Of a stretch of 64,000 bases of DNA, positions 10,946 to 22,216 are shown in pieces. Location of the stretch: the NCBI RefSeq assembly GCF_040939455.1, contig NC_134111.1:58608501-58672500 (forward strand). The letters are read 5' to 3'. Under the pieces are notes generated by a model that ran no database searches, was not told the origin of the DNA, and worked only from the letters and a program-made list of their open reading frames with translations. Position 1 is the stretch's first letter, and every line of letters begins with the position of its first letter. The position numbers and the translations under genes are program-made. Source of the stretch: Microcebus murinus. Taxonomy: Eukaryota > Chordata > Mammalia > Primates > Cheirogaleidae.

Positions 10946-13900
10946 GTTGCTTTGTTATACACCCGGGGTATCACTGTGATGACTGCCATGTATCCTACAC
11001 CTTAGGTCCCTGAGGACTCAGCGTTCTTGGGAGTTGCAGTGTTGGTCTCACTGGAACCTCTGAGGGCTGCCACTTCTTATTATAACTTTTAGTATTATTC
11101 TGCCAACTTCGGGTGAAATTACCATGGACTGCCCCACCCTGTGCTCAGGCATTTAAAGGTTAAGAGAAGAAATTTTTGTATTCAGAAATGACCTTGCTTC
11201 TGGAAATCTCTCTACTTGTCAGACTCTGAAACCTATTTCAGACAGGATGTGTAGAAGGGAAGACCTCGTCCTTAATAAGCAAAATTTTCATGGGCTATGT
11301 GTACTGTCTTATGCCTAAGTGCTGGTAAAGATGAAAATGTCTCAAGTTCAAATTATGAGCATTATAGAATGAATATGTTATGGTAGCTTTTTTCCTTCTG
11401 CTAAGTCATATAGTAGAACTTGAAGCTTCATTCCTTGGCATGTCGGCCTTATATAAGAGCAACAGTCTTTTCTCCAAAAGATGCACCCACAATATCGCTC
11501 ATCTTTGCAGGCTGCTAGTGTGCTTTGCATAGTTTTCTCTGTTTCATCCTTATTGGAGGCTGGCATATAAATGCTTTCTCCGATCTTATCACCGCTGCAA
11601 TGCCTTCTTGCACCAGAGTGTTGCAACTTTGATTTCTTTTGCCTCACTGAGCATGTGATTTGGTGGAACTGTGTCAGCAATGACATCACCACCACATTTT
11701 CTTTGGTAGTTGACATCTTAGGCTGTCAATGGAAGCATTGTGAGAAATCATACAGGGTCAAAACCCATTTCATTCAGACAATTTGTACAGGACGTGGGTT
11801 GAGAATTCTTGAAGACCATGCTTCATAGGCTGTAAAGAGAATCTCAAATATGATGTTCTTAAGTTCAGTAGTGCTATTGTACAGTCCACTTTATTTCTCT
11901 TTGAGGGTGGAGGTTAAGAAGGAACTGATACAAAAACAAAGATAAGTGACTGAATACATTCTATTTAATGATGAGTCACAGCAGATAAAATTATCTGAGA
12001 ACTACTTGTTCTCAATTTTGGCAGGACACTAAGTTTCAAATGCATCTATTGATATGACAGGAATGAAACATCCCTGAAAGTATTGGTAGCTGCTTTAGAT
12101 GTAGCAGCATGGATTTGTTTCTTGTGCAACTCTGCAAGGGTCAGATGGATATTAAACTTGCAGATGAGGCTATCTTCAGAATCTGAATAGAGAATGACAA
12201 TTCTATGAAACTTCTGGGGACCTTTTAGTACCTCTGAAAAATTGGTGATGTGTCTTCATCAAACCTTTCTCCAGAGATTTTTTTCCCCATGGTTCACATG
12301 GTTTTTGTTCACACTGGCTCTAATTGAGAGTGGATACAGGGCTATTTAAACATTTACATACGGATTCCGACACAAGATTCCCCTGCTCTGAAATGCCTCC
12401 CTCAAGGACCTAAAATTCCCATCCTTTGAGACATTTCTTTGGATTAAGATATAGTCTCCAAAAGGTTTCCATAAGAGCTTCCCATTAAAACACATTGGAA
12501 GAAAAGAGAAGGCATCAGGCCTAGCCTTGTTCCACAAAACATATTAACCATTAGCCATATCAATATGTTGGGTTTGTTTTTGCTTTTATTTTTGCTTGGT
12601 TTGGTTGGTTTTAGTTTTGTGTATAATTTATGGGAGCCAGTAGTTGGCATCTTAGAAACCAGGAAAGAATACATGAAACAGATGAGGCAAGACTTAGCTC
12701 TTCCAGTGTTTAGAAACTTGTTCCACTTCTCCTTAGGGTAGCACTAACACTGAAAATGCAATCTTGAAGCAGAAAGAAAAGTAGCATCCATAGAATAGAA
12801 CTCTAGATGTGTCCAGAAAGCAGGTGAGGACGCAACTGCTGGGAAAGAAACCTAGAAAGCAACTGAAAGCAATTGAAATCAACCCGATGATAGTTTGGAA
12901 TCAGAAGAGAAACAGCATAATCCCTAGACTGGACAGTGGACCCTCAGACAAGATGCTGATGTTGGCTTCTTCGTGTTGTGGCTGAAATAAACGGCTTCTA
13001 TGTATGCTGGGTGTTGAATAATTGTGGGAATGATGAACCTCATCATGTTTTCTTGAGGATGCCTTTTGTTCCAGTGCCCCAGACATTTGGAAAACAAATG
13101 TTTAAATTCAGAATGTAGGCTGTGATCAAACTTTTGGAAACTCAACCAAAATTACAGCTATCCTGAAAACACTATCTTTCCCTATCTCTCTACTTTTACT
13201 CAAAAATATTGATCAAATTTGATCAAATGACACTGAGTTCAAATGCTGAGTTTAATTTAAAAGCCTCTTAACCCAGTTACTGGAACTCTCCAAAGCCTTA
13301 ACGTGTTTCTGGGTGGATTTACACAGTTTTACAGGCCTCCACGACAGGAACTGTGTGGAAGCAGGAATGGGGTGTTGCCACACAGAGCCATTATCTTGCT
13401 AGATACAGCCCTAATCTGTTGACCATGGCATGGCTCATGTGTCATTTGAAGGGGCTGTTTTTTCCTGAAAGGGAGGGACATTTCTTTTTTCTGGGCACAA
13501 GTCATAAGTCTAGGTGTTTTCCTGTTACATTTTGAATTTTCTTGGAATCTTTATACAAAGGAATTTTATAGTAGTTTCCATTAAATGCCTATAAGGGAAA
13601 AAGAAAGCATATCTAATTCTATGACTCTGAAAAGACAAGGAGTATGCACAATTTCATTTCTTTCAAATAAACATAGTCACAACTTTATATTACTTCTCTG
13701 AGAAAAAGCCACTACATAAATCCAATAAAGCTTAAAGTTCCTTATCATGGCCATTTTATCCTCTGCAAAGGAGCTTTCAACATTTCTGATGATCTGTTTG
13801 TTCTGCATTTAAAAATTAACCCCCTTCATCTCTCCCCCCCCCCACACCAAAATACCCCAAAACTGTAGTAAATTCATTCTAGGGAGAAAACCCAGAAACC

Positions 13901-14319
13901 CAAATAAGACATACATGGTTGAAAAAACACATGTCAAACTTGGAAATTTCTGAGTCTCATACACACATCATTTAAAATAGCAACAATTTTAGTAATCTGG
14001 ACCTAACTCTGCCTTTCTGTGTATCCATGAACACACTGTCTGGTTTAAGTGGGTATGGGAAGGGAAATAGAAGCAAAAAATCAGGGCTTCATCTAATTTC
14101 CCAGATACTGATTCACATATTTTTCTTTAAGTCTATATATAAAAAGTGGGTCTGAATGTATGTGTATATAAGAGAACTGTGATTACTTATTCCTGGCAGA
14201 TCAGGGTTTATGCCTTGGGTTTGTTACCTTGGTGTACACTGTCATTTTGCAGTCACCTCTATATTACCGAATGAAGACTTTTCTTGAAAGAATGTGGCCA
14301 GGCAACACATCAGTCATGA
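10946..14319. other. Unassigned, repeat-poor non-coding sequence
   Basis: No repeat family is recognised over about 3.3 kb. A C-rich run lies near 13832-13847. Two overlapping open frames (112 codons minus at 11378-11716; 85 codons plus at 11571-11828) exist; I recognise neither and see no domain. This may be single-copy intergenic or intronic sequence. Confidence 0.4.
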
Positions 14320-14435
14320 CTTCCAGAGGTAGAAAGTGAGGCATGGTGAGACAGGTTGAATGCCTTTTACAGAGTGGTGATGACAAAAACTAAGATTCCA
14401 TACTCAGCATTTATTCTCCATCCTTCCACTATCCT
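14320..14435 (+). mobile_element. Possible MIR remnant
   Basis: The wording 'aaagtgaggcatggtgagacaggttgaatgccttttacagagtgg...actaagattccatactcagc' is compatible with a decayed MIR ('gaggcacagagaggttaagtaacttgcccaaggtc...gaacccagg'). Confidence 0.3.
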
Positions 14436-15654
14436 ATCGGAAGTAACATTTTCACTCTTTATAACTCTGGACTGACTCACAATGTTTAAATTTCCAGAGA
14501 GATGCATGAAATGAAAAATTCAGGGCCCCTACGTTTCCACCATTGATACTACGGCTCTGAAGGAATTTATAACTTGACCCTGAGAACAGAATGGACATAG
14601 GTCAAAGAAGGTTAACTTAATATGGTCCGTGAGTCGTAGCATATCCAATTCCTTCTTAAATGATTTTCATTTCCAGTCTGCAAACCTCTGCAGGGGAACT
14701 TGTTGCATAAGTTTACAATGTTATGCCTCTTCTAGTTTTACTAAGACTATCCCCTTTAGGCACCAAGGAAGACTCATTAATTCTCAAATCCCAGGATAGA
14801 ATGAACAAGGCCATTTTCAAATGCACAAGTCTATCTTCAATCTGTTGTTATCATTTATTATTTTAGAGCATTCCATAATCTCCCCTTGAAGTAGCTGTTT
14901 TGTTCTATACAGAGCTTCTAAAAGCCCCCACTCCACTCAGAGCTACCCCCTCTTCAGCTCTTCTCTTGCTCTGCATCAACCCATCATAACCATTAGCATC
15001 ATAACCATCTTATGATGCTAATCCACTGCTAAAAGCCAGTGATTTCCTGACCCTTTCTGAGCAGAGTACAAGCTATCTTTTAGAAGTCACTGAAGAATAA
15101 AAAAAAAAAAAAAGCGAATGTCATTTTTACCAAAGGCCTCTTTATAAAAGAGCCAATTGAGCTCCATACTTATTGGCCTAGTTCATTGAATCCCTTCCTT
15201 TTTATATTAATAACATTCCTAATGTAATAATCTAAGGACAACTGAAAATTCAACTCCATTCTTCATTGTAGGACTGTGTCTTTTCTCACTCTGCTTCATG
15301 AAGTCTGGTGGGGCATAGTACTCTCATTGAATTCAAGAGAAGTTTAATGCTTGGACCATTCCAAAGGGTTGAGAGTAATATTAAGAGCTGACCACAAATT
15401 AAATAAACAGGAAGTGTGTGGATCTTAACTGGAAATGTCTGCCATATTCTCTCACCCTTGAATCTGTGCATAGCAGTTGTACACTAAAAAGTCTGGTGAG
15501 TGTTTTCAAGCCATGCTGGTAATAGTACTCCCTTGAATTCAATGTGAGTACTTCAATGGGATGGGATGATATTTACATGCATTTTGACTTCTGTGTATGC
15601 CCTGCCCCTGCTGAAACTGGTTGCCAAATTACTCAATGTCTTATTGGCCTTTAT
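14436..15654. other. Unassigned sequence with a small hairpin and poly-A run
   Basis: No gene or repeat family is recognised. The stretch contains a perfect 12-bp inverted repeat (14993-15021) listed separately and an A-run at about 15099-15113. Confidence 0.4.
14993..15021. repeat. Perfect 12-bp hairpin overlapping a direct repeat
   Basis: The left arm TTAGCATCATAA (14993-15004) and right arm TTATGATGCTAA (15010-15021) are exact reverse complements with a 5-base loop CCATC. The left arm also overlaps a direct repeat, CATCATAACCAT at 14982-14993 and 14997-15008. The combination suggests replication slippage or a template switch. Confidence 0.85.
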
Positions 15655-15872
15655 TTTTGTTCATGTTTATCAAGAACTTTTTATATGCCATTGTGTTAAG
15701 TGCTTGTGATATTCACCTTTCTTTAGTTCTCACACCAGTGCCACGAATTAAGAAACACTTTGTTCCGTATTTTGTAGATGAAGGGACTGAGGTTTACATG
15801 TCACAGCTAGCATGGGCCAGGGGTGAGATTTGAACCATCAGTCTGAGACCAGAGTCCACATTCTCACCCACC
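15655..15872 (+). mobile_element. MIR SINE
   Basis: This is a near full-length MIR in sense orientation: 'ttatatgccattgtgttaagtgcttgtgat', then 'ttttgtagatgaagggactgaggtttacatgtcacagctagcatgggccaggggtgagatttgaacc'. The core GATGARGAAACTGAGG and the TTTGAACC region are clear. A 70-codon frame here is an artefact. Confidence 0.8.
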
Positions 15873-16339
15873 ATGTGAGGTGATGTCTTCATTTCAGGAG
15901 CCTGGTTTAGCCATCTCATGAGCTCCTTCAGGCCAACAGAACACTGGTATCTAGCCTAGATCTGAGGAATCCTGTACCATGCAGCCATTATATGGGTCAC
16001 ATATGCTAGAGGAGGTGGGAGATAATATACAAAGTGGTATGCCACCCTGTCCTTGTACAGGGTTGTCACCTTTCCTAGGATAGCTCATCACAAAATCAGA
16101 ATCAGGTTGGTAAAAATGTTATAAATTGAACCCAAAGGGCTACCTGGTCCAAATTTTCTCTCTAGAGCAGAACAATTGACACGTAAAACAGGTTGGGTGA
16201 ACTTTTCCTTAGGTATGAAACACAGTATGATTTTAGTGCAAGAACACTGGCTTGAGCAACAGGGGATCAGGTGTTAATCCCCACAAAGTAGATTTGTCAG
16301 GACCCAATTCTGTTCATCTGTAATTGCAGTACCGAGGAA
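15873..16339. other. Unassigned non-coding sequence
   Basis: No gene or clear repeat. Part (about 16100-16200) has weak MIR3-like wording that I could not confirm. Confidence 0.35.
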
Positions 16340-17095
16340 CTGGTTCATTCATTTCTTCAACATGGACTTATTAATTGCTTATTATAAACCAAGCCCTATG
16401 CTAGATGTTGGGATATCAAGACTGTAAGACATAGTTACTCCCATCTAGAAACGTATAGTTTAGTAGGGGGAAAACAGACAAGTAAGTAATCGTAATTCTG
16501 ACTGGTGAGTGCAACAATGGAAGTATACAGAGTGTTCTGTGGAAACACCTAGAAAAGGAACCTGGCCCAGGCATGAGTGGAGGCGTTCGGGCACAGCTTC
16601 CTGAAGCAGATGAGTGACAATGGACACAAGTCCTGGAAGGAGGAAAACAAGTGATGCAGATCAAGAGAGGTGAGAAGGGGTGGGTGGGAAGGAAGGGGAC
16701 AAGGCATTTCTGGGGAAAGGAAAACATACAGGGCCTAAGGATGAGAGGGAGACTGTAGTGTTATCTGCAGAACTTCAAGGAGCTCAGAATGACTAGAGCT
16801 TCGTGGGGCTGCGAGTTGTAAATGCGCACACCTGTGTGCACATAGGCTGCGGGTGAGGAAGGGTAGTGATTAGGGAGGTGGGGCGAGATGGCACTGCAGA
16901 GCTAATCAGGGACCAGTGGGTGACGAGCCTGGGATGCCATGAATGTTCTCACCCAACAGCAATGGGGAACTTTGAAAGAGTTTAAAAGGAGTGATGGCAC
17001 AATTAAATCAGTATTTAAAAGGCAGTCTGGAGACAGTGTGGGGAATAATCTGTGGGTACAAACCTGGAGGCAAGTAGATTAGATAGGAGGGTGTG
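16340..17095 (-). mobile_element. L2 LINE, ~750 bp, antisense
   Basis: It begins with the antisense L2 3' end (CATTCATTTCTTCAACATGG, '...accaagccctatgctagatgttggg'). It continues through 'gtatagtttagtagggggaaaacagacaagtaagtaa', 'cagaacttcaaggagctcagaatga' and 'caatggggaactttgaaagagtttaaaaggagtgatggca'. These match the antisense L2 string 'gcaatgggaagccattggagggttttgagcaggggagtgaca'. The 103-codon frame at 16416-16727 is L2 sequence, not a cellular gene. Confidence 0.85.
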
Positions 17096-17109
17096 GTACT
17101 GAGCTAAGC

Positions 17110-17297
17110 CAGTGGTTCTCAAACTTGAGTGGGCACCAAAATCACCTAAGGGGCTTGTGAAAACACAGATTGCAAAGCTCCAGCCCCAGAGTGTCTGAGT
17201 CAGGAAGTCGCAAATGTGGCCCGAGACTGTGCATTTCTCTCAAGCCCCCAGGTGATGCTGATGCTACTTGTCCAGGACTACACTCTGAGAATCGCTG
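17110..17297 (+). mobile_element. MER5A-like hAT (Charlie) non-autonomous element
   Basis: This is a full-length-looking 188-bp element with terminal inverted repeats CAGTGGTTCTCAAACTTGAG at the left and the complement of CAGCGATTCTCAGAGTG at the right. The interior matches MER5A ('atcacctaaggggcttgtgaaaacacagattgc', 'ccaggtgatgctgatgctac'). The family length I recall is ~189 bp. Confidence 0.88.
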
Positions 17298-18703
17298 TTT
17301 GAAGTGATGTTAATTGCTAATTATAAAATTCTGGGATTCTTCCTTAGGGACCTGCAGGCTTTGCTTAAACAGCAATTTTGCTTTCATGAATCTATATTTT
17401 TGGAAACACACTAATTCTATCTAAAAGACTGTTTCATAAAATGAATATAGGTCTATTGATAAATGGAACTAATTACTGTTGTCCTAGATCATTCTTATTT
17501 GTTTCAATTTTGTTTCTTCTATTTTCCCAAATGAATTTTATTTGATATGCCAGAGAAAAAATCTCATGGTACATCCAGTAGTTTGCAACAGGATTAAAAG
17601 GCTGAAATGCCACTGCAGTTGACTAAATCCTTTGTCTGACTGAAATACAATAGACCAATTGAAGGCTGTAATATTTGGGCCCAGATTTCAGAAATGAAAC
17701 CTTGTTAGGGGTGGAGTCTTATCTGCTTTAAGTGGATTTTAAAAACCCACTCCTCCTATTTTGAGGCTGGGGGAATATAAAAGAGATTATAACTGCAAAC
17801 TGCATACAAACACGGTAATCACAAATACCTTTTCTTATCAACTATCTAAGAAAGAACATTATATCAAAGAGAAACAATGCCTCTTTAGAAAAAAAAAAGG
17901 AATTCTGTTACTTTAGAACAAGGCCTGCATGTCCCTAAGTCTCAGTATAATTGAAACAAAAAAGCTCTGTGTTAAATCTTTTTGTCTAAAGGACAGTGAA
18001 TTTGTAAAACCACCAGGCTGCCCCTTCTTAATGGTGGAGTATTCATACTGCTGAATAATTTTAGCAGCACGGACTCTGTTGGTGTTGAAACATATGCCCA
18101 TCTCAAAAGAAAGATGTGGTTAAAATAAACAGTCAACATGTAATAATTTACCAAGACATCTCTTAGGACTTCCAGGAATTCTACATGGATTCATTCCTTC
18201 AACCTGGAGGTGTGACTTCAGCAATTCTTTGATCTCTTGCTATCAACTGTCTTTTTCAGAAAGGCTCAACTCATTGTTTGCCCAGAGTGTCCCAGTTAGT
18301 TCATTAACATCACGGTTCCCTTGAAAATGTGATGATGCCTCCATGTTAATGAAAAATATTAACCGTCTACATCTTAATGGAAGGTTAACTGTGGATAGAA
18401 TAACCAACGAAAGAGACTAATGAAGCTGATTCTATCAACTCAGGCATTGTCTTTGCTAAGTAACTCAGTTTGTGAACTCATAATTAGTTTCACTAGAAAG
18501 GATTACAGCATCCCAAGCAGTGGGCCATAATTATAATTACAGGTGTGGCACAGACTACAGGAGCTGATGAGCTCATAAAAAACAAAGATTTGCTCTGCCG
18601 GGTCGTCTATCTTCACTAAAGAACAAAGAACAGCAGCATATATGAGTTACCATGTAAATAAAGTGAGCAATCACTGCCATACAACAGAGTGTGTGTTCTT
18701 CAG

Positions 18704-18775
18704 CCAATATATACACTTCTCTGTTACGAGGAACTTTTCTCTACCACCTCTGTCCTTTCCCTGGTGAAGGTGAGT
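18704..18775 (+). promoter_or_regulatory. CCAAT + TATA-like + splice-donor string (speculative first exon)
   Basis: CCAAT lies at 18704-18708 and a TATATA-like sequence overlaps it at 18708-18714. About 55 bp downstream stands a consensus 5' splice site, AAG/GTGAGT (18767-18775). This is the order expected for a short non-coding first exon. All three motifs are common by chance and no exon homology is known, so it is a hypothesis only. Confidence 0.2.
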
Positions 18776-19346
18776 GTTGCTCCTCTGCACCCTCCTGACC
18801 TCCAGCTGGTGGGCAGGGGCTGAATGGGTGACAGTAACGAACCTTTATTCCCCCCATCTTTCACCACCTCCCCCACCCCAGTCCTATTTTACAACTATCC
18901 CAAGAGCACAACATAGGCAACGACCTTGAATGAGAATGTTAAGACTTAGCTCTCTCTCTCGGCTAGCAGGGGGACAGTACAGCAAACTTGTTCTAGGGCT
19001 CAGATACAAAAGTGATAGGCAGTGATTTTATTTTTCTTAAGAAAGTCCTCTTTTAGTCCAACAGTGAATCAGGTTGGAGTTTTGGCTAATGGGAGCAACA
19101 TACTTCTTGACTTCCAGATGTTCCCCCCACTGGCAAAGTGAATCAAAAGAGTACTGCAATTATGCAAATGATCAAGAAAGAAAGAAAAAGCTACAACTAA
19201 ATATCCTGCTTGCCTACATCTAAGTGGGACGATTGTACCCCCTTTCCCTATTTTGTGTGTTTGTGCTCCCTAAGATTGTTTTACTCCAAGTGGGCTGGAT
19301 GACGAAGGGCAGTGCTGCGGACCCCACAGGGGTTCTGGTTCCAGTA

Positions 19347-19360
19347 CTGCCCTCTGGAGG
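19347..19360 (-). promoter_or_regulatory. CTCF-like core motif
   Basis: On the minus strand the sequence reads CCTCCAGAGGGCAG. It satisfies every position of the 14-base CTCF core CCNSYAGRKGGCRS. It lies ~650 bp upstream of the CpG-rich segment in repeat-free DNA. A single motif match is not proof of occupancy. Confidence 0.4.
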
Positions 19361-19984
19361 ACGATCGTGAAGTGGGTTAGAAGTGCTTCCAGGCAAGCGC
19401 GCCTTCAACCTGCTACTGTAGTGTCTTGGGTATTGAAGGCAGTGAAAAGGATGCACAAAGAAGCAAAAGGAAAAATAAGATTTAAAATGACCAAAAAAAA
19501 AAAAAAAATCCTTAGGAAAGGTACAGATTAATCCGTGGCCTCCAGATATCTCAGAAGTGGGAGGGGCTTTAATGACCATGTAAATGATCTCCTCCCTCCC
19601 TCCCTCCACCCTGATGCTGGGCTGTATCTTATCATAATCTAGAGATCAGTGAAAACGAGGGAGGCGGCGCTTCAGCTCTCAGGTGGCTGTGCTTCTAAAC
19701 CCACACTTGGGAGCGTGCACGAATCTGGAGAGGTGGCATGACTCTCATCTACATCAGCCTTTTATTGTTCGCCGTCAATAAAGCACTGGAAAAGGAGCAC
19801 AGCCTATGAAATCACCTTCACTGTGGCCTTTAGTGCTGATGCTTAAATTAAGGTCAACCCTTACTTTCTATGTACTTGGCTTTTATAATAACTTTCCACG
19901 GGGCAATATTAATATAAACCATTCAGAAACATTTCCTGTTAATTACTGTTCATTCATTTCCAATTAATGTGTGCTAGATGAAAA

Positions 19985-20525
19985 TCCCACCCAGACCTCG
20001 ACTTCCAGAATATTTCGATGAACCGCTTGCTGCCACGTCTGAACGCCAGACTTCCTATCCGATTTCCGACACTGCATGAAAACACCGTCTGCCTGCCGCG
20101 GGGTCACCTGCCCTGTCCCGGCGCGTGAGCCGCAGAGAAGGCTCCTCTGCCCCTTGCGGAGGGACCGCGCCTCTCCCCGCAGCACGCCGGCTTCCTGCCC
20201 GGCTGGCTGCAGCTTCTCGGCTCCCCAGAACCCGCCCCCCCTTGTCTCTGCAGCCCCAAACGAGGGTGCCTGCAGGCGATTCCACAGGGTGACCCCTTTT
20301 CACAGCAACTTGGAGCCAAGTAAACAACTAAGAAACATAGAGGTTTCAAAGAGGCCTGTCTGGGGCCTCTCCCTCCCACGCAGAGGTTCGAGCGACCTCC
20401 GGCCCCAGCCTTCTTCGCTTTCCCAGGAGAAGCCAGGCACGCACGCGCGTGTTGCTCTGTCCCCTGGGACCACCGCCGCCTCATGTGACACACACGCACG
20501 TGGGACCTGGCTTTGTGCGTGTTCC
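19985..20525. promoter_or_regulatory. CpG-rich segment (CpG-island-like)
   Basis: By hand I count roughly 39 CpG dinucleotides in about 540 bp (19981-20520), against almost none in the flanks. The highest density is at 20040-20270 and 20380-20520. It contains a CCCGCCCCCC GC-box-like run (20231-20240) and a CACGTG E-box (20497-20502). Such segments in mammals usually mark promoters or unmethylated regulatory DNA. Overlapping open frames of 167 codons (plus, 20076-20579) and 131 codons (minus, 20104-20499) are the usual by-product of high GC; neither has a domain I recognise. No known gene's first exon was identified. Confidence 0.65.
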
Positions 20526-21254
20526 CAGGCAGAGCCCTCTGTCCTCATTCCTTTTTCTGTATGGCCAGTAGCAAACTAATCAGAAAGCCAGGCAGCTTGT
20601 CCTGAGAAACAACAGAAGTCACTGTTGAAAGGAGCTTGCCTCTCCTCTTTAATAGCTTTCAAGGGGCTTGGCTTTCTTTGTCCCACTGGCTCGAGGGGAT
20701 AATGCTGCCATTCTTTTCCTTACAAAGTCAAGGCCTTGCTTTTGATCAACCACACTTGGTACACACTGAACTTCCAAGCCCCCAGTTGCCAAACCAATGT
20801 TTGCGAAGTATTACAGGCATACAATTTTCTATGCATTAAAAACATAGAAATAGAATTACCATATGTTCATTTCTATACATATTTTCAGCAGCCCCCCCAT
20901 TCCTAAGAGCTGCCCATCATTTTTTAAAGCTCTTCTTTACTTTAATAAATGGCATCCCCCAAGCCCTATTATCAGCTGTCACCCTCCAGTTAGACGCTCC
21001 ATATCCAAAACCCAATTTCTGATATGAAGCAGGTTTCTTTGATTTAAGACTTTGATTCACATACAACAATAATTGAGGAAAGATGAAAGAAGCTTACTTT
21101 GTCCTTCTTCAAAAGTTTCCTTTGTAGTTCTCCCCCAACCTTACTGTACATGAGCTTATAAATATGTACTTCTAAACAACAGATCTGCAATTACTAACGG
21201 GCCATCATAAACAAAATGAAGTTACCTTTATTTCTGCTTTTAGTACTGCTAATA
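20526..21254. other. Unassigned repeat-poor sequence
   Basis: Non-coding sequence continues downstream of the CpG-rich segment with no recognisable repeat. Open frames are below 70 codons. Confidence 0.4.
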
Positions 21255-21455
21255 ATTAATATGCTCAGTGTTTAATTTGCTCATTTCTCACAGCAACGAC
21301 TCTGAGTTTGGGTGCTGTTATTATTATCCTACCTTAAAGATGAGGAAATTGAGGCAAGAACAAGAGCCAGAGAGCTGATAGAGGGATGGTGAGGGGGATG
21401 TCAAGATTTGAATCCAGCTAGATCTATGCATTTGAGTGTGATGATTCAAGAAAAT
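21255..21455 (+). mobile_element. MIR SINE
   Basis: Sense MIR is clear: 'tttctcacagcaacgactctgagtttgggtgctgttattattatcc', GATGAGGAAATTGAGGCAAG, 'agatttgaatccagct'. These are the standard MIR middle, core and 3' part. Confidence 0.8.
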
Positions 21456-22035
21456 TTTCCCTTTCTAAAGGCTATCCCAGGGTGAGAATTTTGTTAGCTT
21501 TCTCCTCAAACTCAACTTTCTCCCTTCTCTCCCCTAAAAGAGTTTGGATTTACCAGGAAATGATATTAATACTTAAAAATCAGGGTTAATTTTACTCTCC
21601 CAATTATAGCTAATGATAGGGTGGCCTTGCTAATAAACTATCTAGCAGAGAAAAACTAACAGAGAAAAATAAACAGAAAGAAAAAAGAAGAGTAAACCCA
21701 TGGCATATAATTGCCCCTTTGAAGAGAAAGATCACAACACACAACAGCCCCTTGTAAGATTAAACACCTGTGGCCTAACTTGTTGTTTCTAAAAGTTTGT
21801 TTTTTAACAGCCTTGAAGAGCCCTGAGCAGATTGCAGGGATACCATCTCCTCTGTCCCAGTTCTCACCAGGTCAGATTCCAAGGAGACTGATAAGCCAGC
21901 CTCACAGAAAAGAAAGGGGGGGAACTGATGTAGCCATTTCACAGTTGCTTTTTTGCTATCAGCTGGCAGCAATCACTTTTTTCCTTTCTCTGTGTCACCA
22001 TAAAAACCCCAAACCCCTTATCCAACCTGCTAGCA
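21456..22035. other. Unassigned non-coding sequence
   Basis: No repeat is recognised. A 167-codon plus frame starting at 21780 exists only because its second half translates the downstream TTTC/TTCC microsatellite into Phe/Leu/Ser repeats. Confidence 0.4.
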
Positions 22036-22048
22036 CTTTCTTTCTTTC

Positions 22049-22142
<94 letters not shown>

Positions 22143-22216
22143 TTCCTTCCTTCCTTCCTTCCTTCCTTCCTTCCTTCCTTCCTTCCTTTCTTCCTTCCTT
22201 CCTTCCTTCCTTCCTT
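22036..22216. repeat. Compound (TTTC)n-(TTCC)n microsatellite
   Basis: About 105 bp of TTTC units (22036-22140, one interruption near 22050) pass directly into about 76 bp of TTCC units (to 22216, one interruption near 22187). It is a pure pyrimidine strand about 180 bp long and should be length-polymorphic. The long strings of FLS or KKER residues in overlapping open frames are artefacts of this tract. Confidence 0.97.

Larger units (their letters stand above)
17298..19980. other. Repeat-poor block, candidate regulatory sequence
   Basis: About 2.7 kb carries no recognisable transposon apart from short A-runs (17889-17899, 19494-19508). It is rich in homeodomain-type cores (TAATTA/ATAATTAT near 18480-18540) and keeps ordinary unique-sequence texture. 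It leads directly into a CpG-rich segment. I infer possible enhancer or promoter-proximal function, with no proof from sequence alone. Confidence 0.35.

Noticed and set aside
11378..11828. Overlapping 112-codon (minus) and 85-codon (plus) open frames, possibly a decayed pseudogene
   Set aside because: Reading all minus frames from about 12.3 to 11.4 kb by eye gave no protein I could recognise, and no poly-A tail or target duplication was seen.
16416..16727. 103-codon minus frame
   Set aside because: It is antisense-L2 sequence read in a chance frame.
19220..19609. 129-codon minus frame, Pro/Thr/Phe mixed
   Set aside because: It crosses a poly-T run (about 19494-19508), shows no domain and has no intron or promoter evidence.
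20076..20579. 167-codon plus-strand open frame in the CpG-rich segment, overlapped by 131- and 90-codon minus frames
   Set aside because: High GC removes stop codons on both strands. The translations are Pro/Arg/Ser-rich and show no domain. No splice or homology support.
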